DNA from: Roseburia porci
Lineage (GTDB): Bacteria; Bacillota; Clostridia; Lachnospirales; Lachnospiraceae
Direction of reading: 5' to 3'
DNA: 64,000 nt
Assembly (NCBI RefSeq): GCF_009695765.1
Contig: NZ_VUNI01000018.1
Coordinates: forward strand, 1-64,000
This document shows positions 8,633 through 16,186 of the stretch, in pieces (within the stretch, counting starts at the first letter, position 1; each line of letters opens with the position of its first letter). A program made the position numbers and the translations under genes. Under the pieces are notes generated by a model, which made no database searches, was not told where the DNA came from, and saw only the letters and a program-made list of their open reading frames with translations.

Positions 8633-9962
8633 GCTTCCAGAGAATGTCAACTTCATAATTCATACGCTGATGGAGCACGGCTTCGAAGGGTATGCTGTGG
8701 GCGGATGCGTGAGAGATACGCTTCTTGGCAGGAATCCGCAGGACTGGGACATTACCACTTCTGCGAGACCGGAGCAGGTGAAGGAGCTCTTTTCCCATAC
8801 CATCGACACCGGAATCCAGCATGGGACAGTAACGGTCATGCTGGATCATGAAGGGTATGAGGTTACGACATACCGCATCGACGGCGAGTATGAGGATGCG
8901 AGACATCCGAAGGAAGTGACATTTACTGCGAATCTGATCGAGGATTTGAAACGCAGGGATTTTACCATCAATGCCATGGCATATAATGAGGCGGCAGGTC
9001 TTGTGGATGCATTTGACGGCATCGGAGACCTGAAGCGGAAGGTGATCCGCTGTGTCGGAGATCCGATGGAGCGATTCTCGGAGGATGCTCTGCGTATGTT
9101 AAGAGCGGTGCGGTTTGCAGCGCAGCTGGGATTTGAGATCGCACCGGATACGAAGGATGCGGTAAGCAGGCTTGCAGAGACCATTCAGAAGGTCAGTGCG
9201 GAACGGATCCAGGTAGAACTTGTCAAGCTGCTTGTGTCCGATCATCCTGAGGAAATCCGTCAGGTGTATGAGCTTGGACTCAGCGCTCAGGTTTTGCCGG
9301 AATTTGACCGTATGATGCAGACTCCGCAAAGGAATATCCATCATTGCTATTCGGTGGGAGAGCATACGATCCATGCACTCATGCAGATTCGGGCAGACAA
9401 GGTGCTGCGCCTTACAATGCTGTTTCACGATGTGGCGAAGCCGCTCTGCATTACGGTGGATGACAACGGAGAGGAACATTACCACGGGCATCCGAAGATG
9501 GGCGCCGATATGACAAAGCAGATCCTGCGCAGACTCAAATTTGACAATGACACGATCGACCGCACGGCAAAACTTGTAGCGGCACATGATGACCGTCCAC
9601 CACTTACAGAGAAGGCGATCCGCAGGGCAGTAAGCAGGATCGGTCTTGAACAGTATCCACAGTTGTTTGAAGTCAAGCGTGCGGATACACTTGCGCAGAG
9701 TGCATATCAGAGAGAAGAAAAGCTTGCCTATATTGCAGGATATGAGGCAATTTATCAGGATATTTTAAGGAAAAACCAGTGCCTTCAGAAAAAGGATATG
9801 TCCGTGAATGGACGCGATCTGATCGCATATGGCATGAAGCCTGGAAAACAGATGGGAGAGATCTTAAACCAGCTGTTTGAGGCGGTATTGGAACAACCGG
9901 AGCTGAATGACCGGGAAAAATTACTTCAACTTGCTCATAAATTTGCAGACCCTTTCATATGA
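8619..9962 (+). CDS. cca: CCA-adding tRNA nucleotidyltransferase with HD domain
   Basis: A 447-residue class II CCA enzyme that builds or repairs the 3' CCA end of tRNA. The nucleotidyltransferase head shows GGCVRDTLLG and the DxD pair in DWDITT (residues ~27-45), followed by RRDFTINAMAY and the RMLRAVRFAAQLGF neck motif. A C-terminal HD domain (LFHDVAKP, residues ~269-276, with HGHPKMGA) is present, as in many clostridial enzymes. It overlaps the GGDEF gene by 14 nt, so translation may be coupled. The CCA end is not encoded in the tRNA genes at 22074 and 22180, consistent with the need for this enzyme. Confidence 0.95.
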   Translation: MHSFKLPENVNFIIHTLMEHGFEGYAVGGCVRDTLLGRNPQDWDITTSARPEQVKELFSHTIDTGIQHGTVTVMLDHEGYEVTTYRIDGEYEDARHPKEVTFTANLIEDLKRRDFTINAMAYNEAAGLVDAFDGIGDLKRKVIRCVGDPMERFSEDALRMLRAVRFAAQLGFEIAPDTKDAVSRLAETIQKVSAERIQVELVKLLVSDHPEEIRQVYELGLSAQVLPEFDRMMQTPQRNIHHCYSVGEHTIHALMQIRADKVLRLTMLFHDVAKPLCITVDDNGEEHYHGHPKMGADMTKQILRRLKFDNDTIDRTAKLVAAHDDRPPLTEKAIRRAVSRIGLEQYPQLFEVKRADTLAQSAYQREEKLAYIAGYEAIYQDILRKNQCLQKKDMSVNGRDLIAYGMKPGKQMGEILNQLFEAVLEQPELNDREKLLQLAHKFADPFI

Positions 9963-10008
9963 TAAACAGACATGGATAACCATGAATGAGTCATATGGAG
10001 GGGTTTTC

Positions 10009-10986
10009 TTGTATAATCAGCCGGAAGTTATTATGGAACAATACGATCTTGAAGTGGGGAAGATCACAAAAGGAAGGGGCGCATATCTTTGCGAAACAGA
10101 TCAGGGCGTGAAACTCCTGAAGGAGTTCCGTGGTTCGGAAGAACGAGCCGAGTTTCTGGCGGTAATACTGGCAAGGCTTCTGGAATCCGGGTTTGAGACG
10201 GAACAGATCATCCGGGATAAGGAGGGAAAAGCACTTGTCACCGAGGACACCGGAGACCGTTTTATCTTAAAGGATATGATCCGCGGAACGGAGTGCAGCA
10301 CAAAAAACAGGGATGAGATGAAGGCTGCCATGCGGCTTCTCGCCCGTTTTCACACTGTTTCAGCTTCGCTTGAGAAGGAAATACCGGAGTTTATGAAAAA
10401 CGGTGAGAACGAACTTTCGCAGCTCTATGCAAAACATAACCGGGAACTTGTAAAAGTGAAAAATTATGTGCGCTCGAAAAGAAAAAAGAATGAATTTGAA
10501 ATGAAGTTCCAGGAACAGTATGCGCATTTTATAGAGAATGCACAAAAAACATTGGAAAAACTTGTAGAATCTGACCTCCCGGAGGAATGCCGGATGCTCT
10601 GTCACGGAGACTGCAATCAGCATAATATTGTATACACAGAGAACGGATGGCGGCTGATCCATTTTGAATATATGGGATATCATGCAGCAGTACAGGACAT
10701 TGCCAACTTTATGCGCAAGATGCTCGAAAAGAACAGCTGGAACAGCAGGCTCGGGGAAGAACTGATCACAGCATATGAAAGTGAGCGCATGCTGCAGGAG
10801 GAAGAACGCAGACAGCTCTGCCTCGCACTTGCGTATCCGGAGAAGTTCTGGAAGCTTGCCAATCATTATTACAATTCCCATAAAGCGTGGCTGTCGGGAC
10901 GGAATATTGAGAAACTGGATAAGGTCATTGAACAGGAAGAAGAACGTATGCGTTTTTTACAAAATTTATTTTCTTTTCACGGTTGA
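10009..10986 (+). CDS. CotS-family spore coat protein (kinase-like fold)
   Basis: A 325-residue protein of the CotS/YutH family, with a choline-kinase/aminoglycoside-phosphotransferase fold. The catalytic loop LCHGDCNQHNIVY is present near residue 205; the usual metal-binding DFD is replaced by HFEYMGYH. Start choice: TTG 10009 has GGAGGGG five bases upstream and gives the family-like N-terminus MYNQPEVIMEQY. ATG 9982 lies in the same frame but has no ribosome binding site. CotS proteins are deposited in the spore coat in Bacillus. Whether this one phosphorylates anything is unknown. Confidence 0.75.
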   Translation: MYNQPEVIMEQYDLEVGKITKGRGAYLCETDQGVKLLKEFRGSEERAEFLAVILARLLESGFETEQIIRDKEGKALVTEDTGDRFILKDMIRGTECSTKNRDEMKAAMRLLARFHTVSASLEKEIPEFMKNGENELSQLYAKHNRELVKVKNYVRSKRKKNEFEMKFQEQYAHFIENAQKTLEKLVESDLPEECRMLCHGDCNQHNIVYTENGWRLIHFEYMGYHAAVQDIANFMRKMLEKNSWNSRLGEELITAYESERMLQEEERRQLCLALAYPEKFWKLANHYYNSHKAWLSGRNIEKLDKVIEQEEERMRFLQNLFSFHG

Positions 10987-11022
10987 TATTGTATACTTAC
11001 TATCGAAAAGAGAGGTTGGTAT

Positions 11023-12294
11023 ATGCAGAAAATACGACGAAAAAAGCTGTTGCCTGGACTGTTGCTGCTTCTGGTGTTTTGCCTGTGCAGCATGATGGGA
11101 TGCGCATCTAAGGATTCGCTGACTGTGAAGCCAGAGAGCGGAGTCCACTATTATACAGCTTCCGATAATACACAGACCGAAGAGGCGGAAGAAACCGATG
11201 ATAAATTATATCTGATCACCTCAATGAACAGTGCGGAAGAGTCTTTCACAGCGTATCTGTTTTCGAATGGTCTGGAATATCAGTTCCACTATAACCTTGG
11301 AACAAAGTTTATGGATAAATACGGAACCGAGGTTTCCACGGTTAATTTTGAACCGGGAAAGGTGATCCACGCGGGAACCATAGACCCGTCGGGAATCGTG
11401 TCGCAGGTGCAGATCGCGGATGAAGTATGGGAATATGACAATATCACCCGCTTCTCGGTCGATATGGATAAGAGCATGCTCACGATCGCAGATAACCGTT
11501 ACATCTGTGACCCGACGACTTATGTTTTTTCCGGAGACCAGGTCATTACGCCGGCGGATATCACATCGGATGACACGATCTCTGTGATTGGAATGGATAA
11601 CCGCATTTTATCAGTGATCGTTACGACCGGTCATGGAACACTTGCGCTGACCAATACCGAGCTGTTTGATGGCAGTTATCTGCAGCTGGATAAGAAGGTC
11701 TTTGCACAGATCACTTCCAATATGAGCATGGATGTTCCAGAGGGAACGTATACGCTTTCCGTTGCCAACAATGGATGGGGCGGAAGCCAGGAGATCACGA
11801 TCACAAGAGGTGAGACAACGACGGTCGATCTGGACGCGTTAAAGGGCGATGGCCCGAAGTACGGCAAGATCCTGTTTACGGTCAATGCGGAGAATGCCAC
11901 GGTATCGGTGGACGGAACGCAGATCGATTATACGGAGCCGGTGGATCTGCAGTATGGACGTCATATTCTTGTGGTGAAAGCAGACGGATATGAAGACTGG
12001 ACAAGGTATCTTTATGTCAACTCAGAGGAAGCCACAATCCTGATTGATCTGGATGCGGCAGGAACCGGACAAAGCAGTAAGAATAACAGCAGCGGAAGCT
12101 CTGAGAGCACTGAAAAGTCCACGGAAAGTTCTTCTGAGAGCAGTTCGGAGAGCGGTAAGATCAACAAACCGTTAGACAGTGAGACAAGCTCACAAAGCAC
12201 AGAAAAGAGTTCCGAGAGCATCGAAAAAGACAAGGAGGATCTGCAGGATTATCTGTCAACCTTGTCACAGATGTTGAACTCTCTCACAGATTGA
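11023..12294 (+). CDS. Lipoprotein with PEGA domain and Ser/Glu-rich C-terminus
   Basis: A 423-residue exported lipoprotein: a positively charged start, a Leu-rich helix and the lipobox MMGC (lipidated Cys near residue 27). The middle is beta-rich. A PEGA domain (about residues 285-345, YGKILFTVNAENATVSVDG...) is followed by a low-complexity serine/glutamate tract (about 348-400) and a short helical end. PEGA domains are wall- or surface-associated beta folds. It sits alone between cotS and the HU gene. The function is unknown. Confidence 0.75.
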   Translation: MQKIRRKKLLPGLLLLLVFCLCSMMGCASKDSLTVKPESGVHYYTASDNTQTEEAEETDDKLYLITSMNSAEESFTAYLFSNGLEYQFHYNLGTKFMDKYGTEVSTVNFEPGKVIHAGTIDPSGIVSQVQIADEVWEYDNITRFSVDMDKSMLTIADNRYICDPTTYVFSGDQVITPADITSDDTISVIGMDNRILSVIVTTGHGTLALTNTELFDGSYLQLDKKVFAQITSNMSMDVPEGTYTLSVANNGWGGSQEITITRGETTTVDLDALKGDGPKYGKILFTVNAENATVSVDGTQIDYTEPVDLQYGRHILVVKADGYEDWTRYLYVNSEEATILIDLDAAGTGQSSKNNSSGSSESTEKSTESSSESSSESGKINKPLDSETSSQSTEKSSESIEKDKEDLQDYLSTLSQMLNSLTD

Positions 12295-12384
12295 TCGAAT
12301 TGTAAAGAGACAAAATGACGATTTTACGGACATATTTTTGTGTGCTTTTACCCCTCGCAAATGCCTAGAATATGGGATTTTTCC

Positions 12385-12413
12385 TTGACAAAAGGGGGAA
12401 AAACAAGTATATA
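12385..12413 (+). promoter_or_regulatory. Sigma-A-type promoter of the HU gene
   Basis: A perfect -35 box TTGACA (12385-12390) is followed after 17 bases by TATATA (12408-12413), about 70 nt before the HU start codon. Position and -35 quality fit the strong expression expected of HU. The downstream rqcP-yabPQ-divIC genes may share it by readthrough. Confidence 0.6.
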
Positions 12414-12482
12414 TATTCATGTAGGTAATTTGGGAGTTAAGCTCGAATTATATAATTTGAAATCCATAGGAGGAATTTTGAC

Positions 12483-12755
12483 ATGAACAAAGCAGAGTTA
12501 GTTGCAGCTATGGCTGAGAAAGCAGAGATTTCTAAAAAAGATGCAGAAGCAGCATTAAAAGCATTCACAGAGGTTGTTGCTGAAGAATTAAAGAAAGGTG
12601 AGAAGATCCAGTTAGTAGGCTTTGGTACATTCGAGGTATCTGAGAGAGCTGAGAGAACAGGAAGAAATCCACAGACAGGAGCAGAGATGGTTATCCCAGC
12701 TTCTAAAGCACCTAAATTCAAAGCTGGAAAAGCTTTAAAAGATTCTATCAACTAA
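12483..12755 (+). CDS. hup: HU family DNA-binding protein
   Basis: A 90-residue bacterial histone-like protein that bends and compacts DNA as a dimer. It matches HU along its whole length: MNKAELVAAMAEKAEISKKDAE at the start, GFGTFEVSERAERTGRNPQTG (the DNA-wrapping arm region) and a C-terminal F-K-AGKALK helix. AGGAGG precedes the ATG. Codon use is strongly biased, as in highly expressed genes. A terminator follows directly (12782-12810). Confidence 0.96.
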   Translation: MNKAELVAAMAEKAEISKKDAEAALKAFTEVVAEELKKGEKIQLVGFGTFEVSERAERTGRNPQTGAEMVIPASKAPKFKAGKALKDSIN

Positions 12756-12781
12756 TTTAGATGTTAATATGAATGATAAGT

Positions 12782-12810
12782 GGAGCGCATTTCCTGCGCT
12801 CCATTTTTTT
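12782..12810 (+). terminator. Rho-independent terminator after HU, abutting the rqcP ribosome binding site
   Basis: GGAGCGCA (12782-12789) pairs with TGCGCTCC (12795-12802), followed by ATTTTTTT. The rqcP Shine-Dalgarno GGAG begins immediately after the T-run at 12811, so rqcP expression from the HU promoter depends on readthrough. Confidence 0.85.
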
Positions 12811-12822
12811 GGAGAAAAAGGT

Positions 12823-13062
12823 ATGAGATTAGATAAATTTTTAAAGGTATCGCGTCTGATCAAGCGCCGTACGGTTGCAAACGAGGCATGCGATGCAGGC
12901 AGAGTCATGGTAAACGGCAAACCGGCAAAGGCTTCTGTTCAGGTAAAAGTCGGTGATATCATTGAGATCCTTTTTGGACAGAAGACGGTAAAGGTCCGTG
13001 TTCTGGATCTGCAGGATACAACGAAGAAAGAACAGGCTAAGGATCTTTTTGAATATATTTAG
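12823..13062 (+). CDS. rqcP: S4-domain RNA-binding protein RqcP
   Basis: A 79-residue protein made almost entirely of an S4 domain (MRLDKFLKVSRLIKRRTVANE...GRVMVNGKPAK). In B. subtilis, RqcP (YabO/Hsp15 homologue) works with RqcH on stalled 50S-peptidyl-tRNA complexes to add C-terminal alanine tails in ribosome quality control. The neighbours yabP, yabQ and divIC are in the same order as in Bacillus. ATG 12823 follows GGAG (12811-12814) and starts the family-typical MRLDKFL; upstream in-frame codons run through the terminator and are rejected. Confidence 0.9.
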   Translation: MRLDKFLKVSRLIKRRTVANEACDAGRVMVNGKPAKASVQVKVGDIIEILFGQKTVKVRVLDLQDTTKKEQAKDLFEYI

Positions 13063-13119
13063 AATGTGGAATAATTCCCCTTTGTTTTTAATATATTGTT
13101 AATACAAGGAGGGGTTAAG

Positions 13120-13404
13120 ATGGACGAGAAGACAGCTGGCAAAGCCCATAAATTACTTTTAAACAACAGGAATACAGGGAGTTTTACAGGAATCCTTGAT
13201 GTTTTGTCTTTTGATATTGCCGAGATCCTGCTCGAGACAGAGATGGGAATGCTTCTGGTAAAAGGGGCGGACCTTCATGTGAACCGCCTGAACCTGGAAA
13301 AAGGTGAGGTGGATATTGAAGGCGACATCCGTTCTCTGGAATACTCGGATGTACCGGGGCCGGGTGGTAAGAATGAATCATTTTTGAGCAGGCTGTTCCG
13401 ATGA
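13120..13404 (+). CDS. yabP: Sporulation protein YabP
   Basis: A 94-residue YabP/YqfC-family protein of beta-strand-rich character (LLNNRNTGSFTGILDVLSFDIAEILLETEMG). YabP is a sporulation-specific protein needed for spore cortex assembly in Bacillus. AAGGAGGGG lies just before ATG 13120. The stop region overlaps the yabQ start by four bases (ATGA), which points to translational coupling. Confidence 0.9.
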   Translation: MDEKTAGKAHKLLLNNRNTGSFTGILDVLSFDIAEILLETEMGMLLVKGADLHVNRLNLEKGEVDIEGDIRSLEYSDVPGPGGKNESFLSRLFR

Positions 13405-13778
13405 TGTCAGTGAGCGGGAGCATTCAAAATGAAATGATGCTCTTCGGAAGTGCAGTGCTTCTGGGTGCAGCATTGATGCTTTTATATGATGTGATACGGA
13501 TCTGCCGCAGGATTCTGCCAAGAGGAATCATTCTGGTGTCGATCGAGGATGTGATCTACTGGATCGTATTCGGCATTGCGGTATTTATTCTTTTATATCG
13601 GGAAAATGATGGAGCAGTGAGAGGATTTATCGTGGGCGGAATTGCGGTCGGGCTTTTTCTGTATTATCAGCTGCTTGGCAGATGGCTGATGAAATGGATG
13701 GGCGTTTTGATCCGCTCCCTGAAAAAACGATTGAAAAAAGCCATGGAAAAAGTTAAAATAAAGCTGATAAAGCGATAA
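13401..13778 (+). CDS. yabQ: Spore cortex biosynthesis protein YabQ
   Basis: A 125-residue membrane protein with about three or four hydrophobic helices (NEMMLFGSAVLLGAALMLLY, EDVIYWIVFGIAVFILLY, GFIVGGIAVGLFLYYQLLG) and a lysine-rich cytoplasmic tail. YabQ localises to the forespore outer membrane in B. subtilis and is required for the cortex. The call rests on topology, length and position between yabP and divIC. The start overlaps the yabP stop. Confidence 0.88.
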   Translation: MMSVSGSIQNEMMLFGSAVLLGAALMLLYDVIRICRRILPRGIILVSIEDVIYWIVFGIAVFILLYRENDGAVRGFIVGGIAVGLFLYYQLLGRWLMKWMGVLIRSLKKRLKKAMEKVKIKLIKR

Positions 13779-13814
13779 ACGGGATTGTTGATCAGGAGAT
13801 GAAGGATACAGATT

Positions 13815-14114
13815 ATGAGTGCAAAACGCAGAAAGAAGAGTCGTAATACAGGTGCGGTATGCATTGGACTTATCGTAATTGCATTTCTGGTTGTCATGTC
13901 AATCCAGATTGTACATCTGAAACAGAAAGACAAAGCTTACGCTGAGCGACAGAATGAATTGCAGAAGCAGTATGATGCAGAGACCGAACGCCAGACAGAG
14001 CTTGATGAATATGAACAGTATACGAAGACGACGAAGTATATTGAAGATATTGCAAAGAGCAAGCTCGGACTTGCATATGATAATGAGATTATTTTTAAAG
14101 AGAGTGAAGAATAG
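13815..14114 (+). CDS. divIC: Septum formation initiator, DivIC/FtsB family
   Basis: A 99-residue bitopic protein: a basic N-terminus (KRRKKSRN), one membrane helix (about residues 14-31), then a coiled coil and the family-typical end TTKYIEDIAKSKLGLAYDNEIIFK. It forms the divisome subcomplex with FtsL and DivIB that activates septal wall synthesis. The gene order yabQ-divIC-spoIIE matches Bacillus except that yabR is absent. The sporulation gene spoIIE downstream has its own promoter. Confidence 0.9.
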   Translation: MSAKRRKKSRNTGAVCIGLIVIAFLVVMSIQIVHLKQKDKAYAERQNELQKQYDAETERQTELDEYEQYTKTTKYIEDIAKSKLGLAYDNEIIFKESEE

Positions 14115-14144
14115 GAGAGATCCGTTATTCTTTGCTCTTTTTTT
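14097..14144 (+). terminator. Terminator at the end of divIC
   Basis: AAAGAGAGTGAAGAATA at the very 3' end of divIC pairs imperfectly with TATTCTTTGCTCTTT, followed by more T residues. The stem includes the last divIC codons. It separates the HU-divIC transcript from spoIIE. Confidence 0.65.
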
Positions 14145-14202
14145 AAGTTCTTAAACTTTCCGACCGGATTCAAAGTGCATCGAATCGCCATCTGGATAGA
14201 GG

Positions 14203-14270
14203 TTTTGACGAAAAGTTTTTTGAAACCGGAATCTGATTTGACAAAGATTTTATCGGCGCCGTCCTATAAT
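14203..14270 (+). promoter_or_regulatory. Putative Spo0A-activated sigma-A promoter of spoIIE
   Basis: TTGACA (14238-14243) and TATAAT (14265-14270) are both consensus boxes but lie 21 bases apart, too far for ordinary sigma-A use. B. subtilis spoIIE and spoIIG are known for this 21-22 bp spacing and their dependence on Spo0A~P. A Spo0A-box-like TTTTGACGAAAA (14203-14214; consensus core TGTCGAA) lies upstream, and TTTGACAAAGA overlaps the -35 element. The spoIIE ATG is about 47 nt downstream. Confidence 0.7.
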
Positions 14271-14317
14271 CGAGTCACTTGCCCGAAAAGGCAAAAAAGT
14301 GATAGGAGGCAGATGAG

Positions 14318-16186
14318 ATGCAGACAAATACGACATGGAAGATGAATTTGTGGAGGGGAATCAGCGGATGCGCAGGAATATTGTGTAGTATGTTCCCGGT
14401 CATGGGGTGTTACCCGCTGGTGCCGGCGTATGTGGCGGCCGTCAGTATAGAACAGCAGAAAAATGTGTGGCTGTACATAGGAATTGCAATTGGAATGGCA
14501 CGTTTTATGGGACTTGCAGATGTAGTGAAATATATGTTTGTACTGATACTCGGAGTGCTCGGAATCCGTTTTTATCTGTGGGCAAACCGAAAGATTGGCG
14601 GATGGGCAGCCGGTATCATTGCGGCAATGGCAACGATGGCGATGAATATTTCCGGAATGCTTTTGCTGATGCCGGACAGAAACGAGCTGGTCGCTGCCTG
14701 CAGCGAGAGCATTATGGTGCTTGGACTGACAGTGTTATTCCATTATCTGATCGTGTTTCTGCCCGAGTTCCTGTTTCGGATCGGGGAAACTCCACAGATG
14801 CAGACAGAGGTGCTGCCCCAGGATACGGATGCGAGAATGGAGGCTTTTGCGGCAGCATTTGGCGGGCTTTCCGATACGTTTACAAGTCTGAGCAGACCAA
14901 AAAAGGCGGTGCAGGGGGATGAAGTCGGTCTGCTGCAGCGGGAAATCACAGGGAAAATGTGTGCGTCCTGTGATGGCTGTGCACTTTGCTGGAATAACAA
15001 TGCATTTTCTCCGGCGGAAAATATCAGACAGATGCTCTTGGCAGTCGTGGCGCATAAGACGAAGGAGGAGATCGTGCAGCAGGAATATATTACCGATTGC
15101 CCGAATTACCCTGGCATGGTGGAGGAGGCGGTCAACGCCTTTTCCCGGCTGGAACTGAACCGCGCGTGGTATGCGAGACTGATGGAAAACCGTATCATGA
15201 TCGCGCAGCAGCTGGATGCAATGGCGGATATGATGGGGGAATGGGTGCGTGGAAATGAGTGTGTGGATACCAGATACCGAATCCAGCTGGCGCGCATGCA
15301 GCTTGAGGTGAAGGAGCGCGGGCTGATCGTGAACAATGCGCATGTATTCCGCGAAGAAAACGGTCATCTGTATATCCGCGCGGAAGTAGCTGCCAAGTGG
15401 GGCGGTGGCATTCCGGTCAGAAATTATATTAAAGCGGTATCTGGCGCTATGGGGAGAAAATTCCGCGGTGGAAAGGATACGAGGGCACTGATCACATCGG
15501 ACCCTGTCTCCATTCTGCTGTATGAGGAGAATACATTTTATGTCTTATCCGGGATCGCTTCCAGAAAAAAGGATCAGTCTACGATCAGTGGGGACAATTT
15601 TTCCATGCTTTCGATGGATGACGGGCAGTATGTGGTGGCATTGTCCGATGGAATGGGATCGGGAGCTGAGGCCAGTCAGGAGAGTGAGATGGTCGTGGAA
15701 CTTCTGGACAAGTTTTTAGAGGCGGGATTCCGCAAGGAAACAGCGATCAAGATGATGAATTCCGCAATGGTTCTGCAAGGGGAGAATAACAAATTTTCCA
15801 CGCTGGATCTGGCATCGATCGATCTGTATTCCGGAAAACTTGCACTTTCCAAGATCGGTGCTGCAGCAACGTTTATCAAGCACAAAGATGGGGTAGAGTG
15901 GATCGCATCGTCCTCGCTTCCGGCCGGGGCAGAGTGCGAACCGGCGCTGGAACAGACCGAAAGAACGCTGGAAAACGGGGATTTTCTTGTAATGGTAACA
16001 GACGGTGTGGTAGAATATCTTCATGTGAAAGAGCCGGAAGAAACGCTTTCCGGCATCATAGAAGAAATTACGACGGAGAATGCCGGAGTACTGGCAAAAT
16101 CGATCATGGACCGTGTCATGCTTTTTACAGGAGGGCATGCGAAGGATGACATGACCATACTGGTTACCGGCTTTTGGAAAAAATAA
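14318..16186 (+). CDS. spoIIE: Stage II sporulation protein E, PP2C-type phosphatase
   Basis: A 622-residue protein. The N-terminal ~150 residues hold about five membrane helices; a central region with a CASCDGCALCW cysteine cluster follows; the C-terminal ~200 residues are a PP2C/SpoIIE phosphatase with the metal-site motifs ALSDGMGSGAEAS and MVTDGVVEY and the end KDDMTILVTGFW. In Bacillus, SpoIIE dephosphorylates SpoIIAA to release sigma-F in the forespore. The Bacillus protein is about 830 residues with ten helices, so the membrane part is shorter here. GGAGGCAG precedes the ATG. The stop overlaps the tilS start (TAATG). Confidence 0.93.
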   Translation: MQTNTTWKMNLWRGISGCAGILCSMFPVMGCYPLVPAYVAAVSIEQQKNVWLYIGIAIGMARFMGLADVVKYMFVLILGVLGIRFYLWANRKIGGWAAGIIAAMATMAMNISGMLLLMPDRNELVAACSESIMVLGLTVLFHYLIVFLPEFLFRIGETPQMQTEVLPQDTDARMEAFAAAFGGLSDTFTSLSRPKKAVQGDEVGLLQREITGKMCASCDGCALCWNNNAFSPAENIRQMLLAVVAHKTKEEIVQQEYITDCPNYPGMVEEAVNAFSRLELNRAWYARLMENRIMIAQQLDAMADMMGEWVRGNECVDTRYRIQLARMQLEVKERGLIVNNAHVFREENGHLYIRAEVAAKWGGGIPVRNYIKAVSGAMGRKFRGGKDTRALITSDPVSILLYEENTFYVLSGIASRKKDQSTISGDNFSMLSMDDGQYVVALSDGMGSGAEASQESEMVVELLDKFLEAGFRKETAIKMMNSAMVLQGENNKFSTLDLASIDLYSGKLALSKIGAAATFIKHKDGVEWIASSSLPAGAECEPALEQTERTLENGDFLVMVTDGVVEYLHVKEPEETLSGIIEEITTENAGVLAKSIMDRVMLFTGGHAKDDMTILVTGFWKK

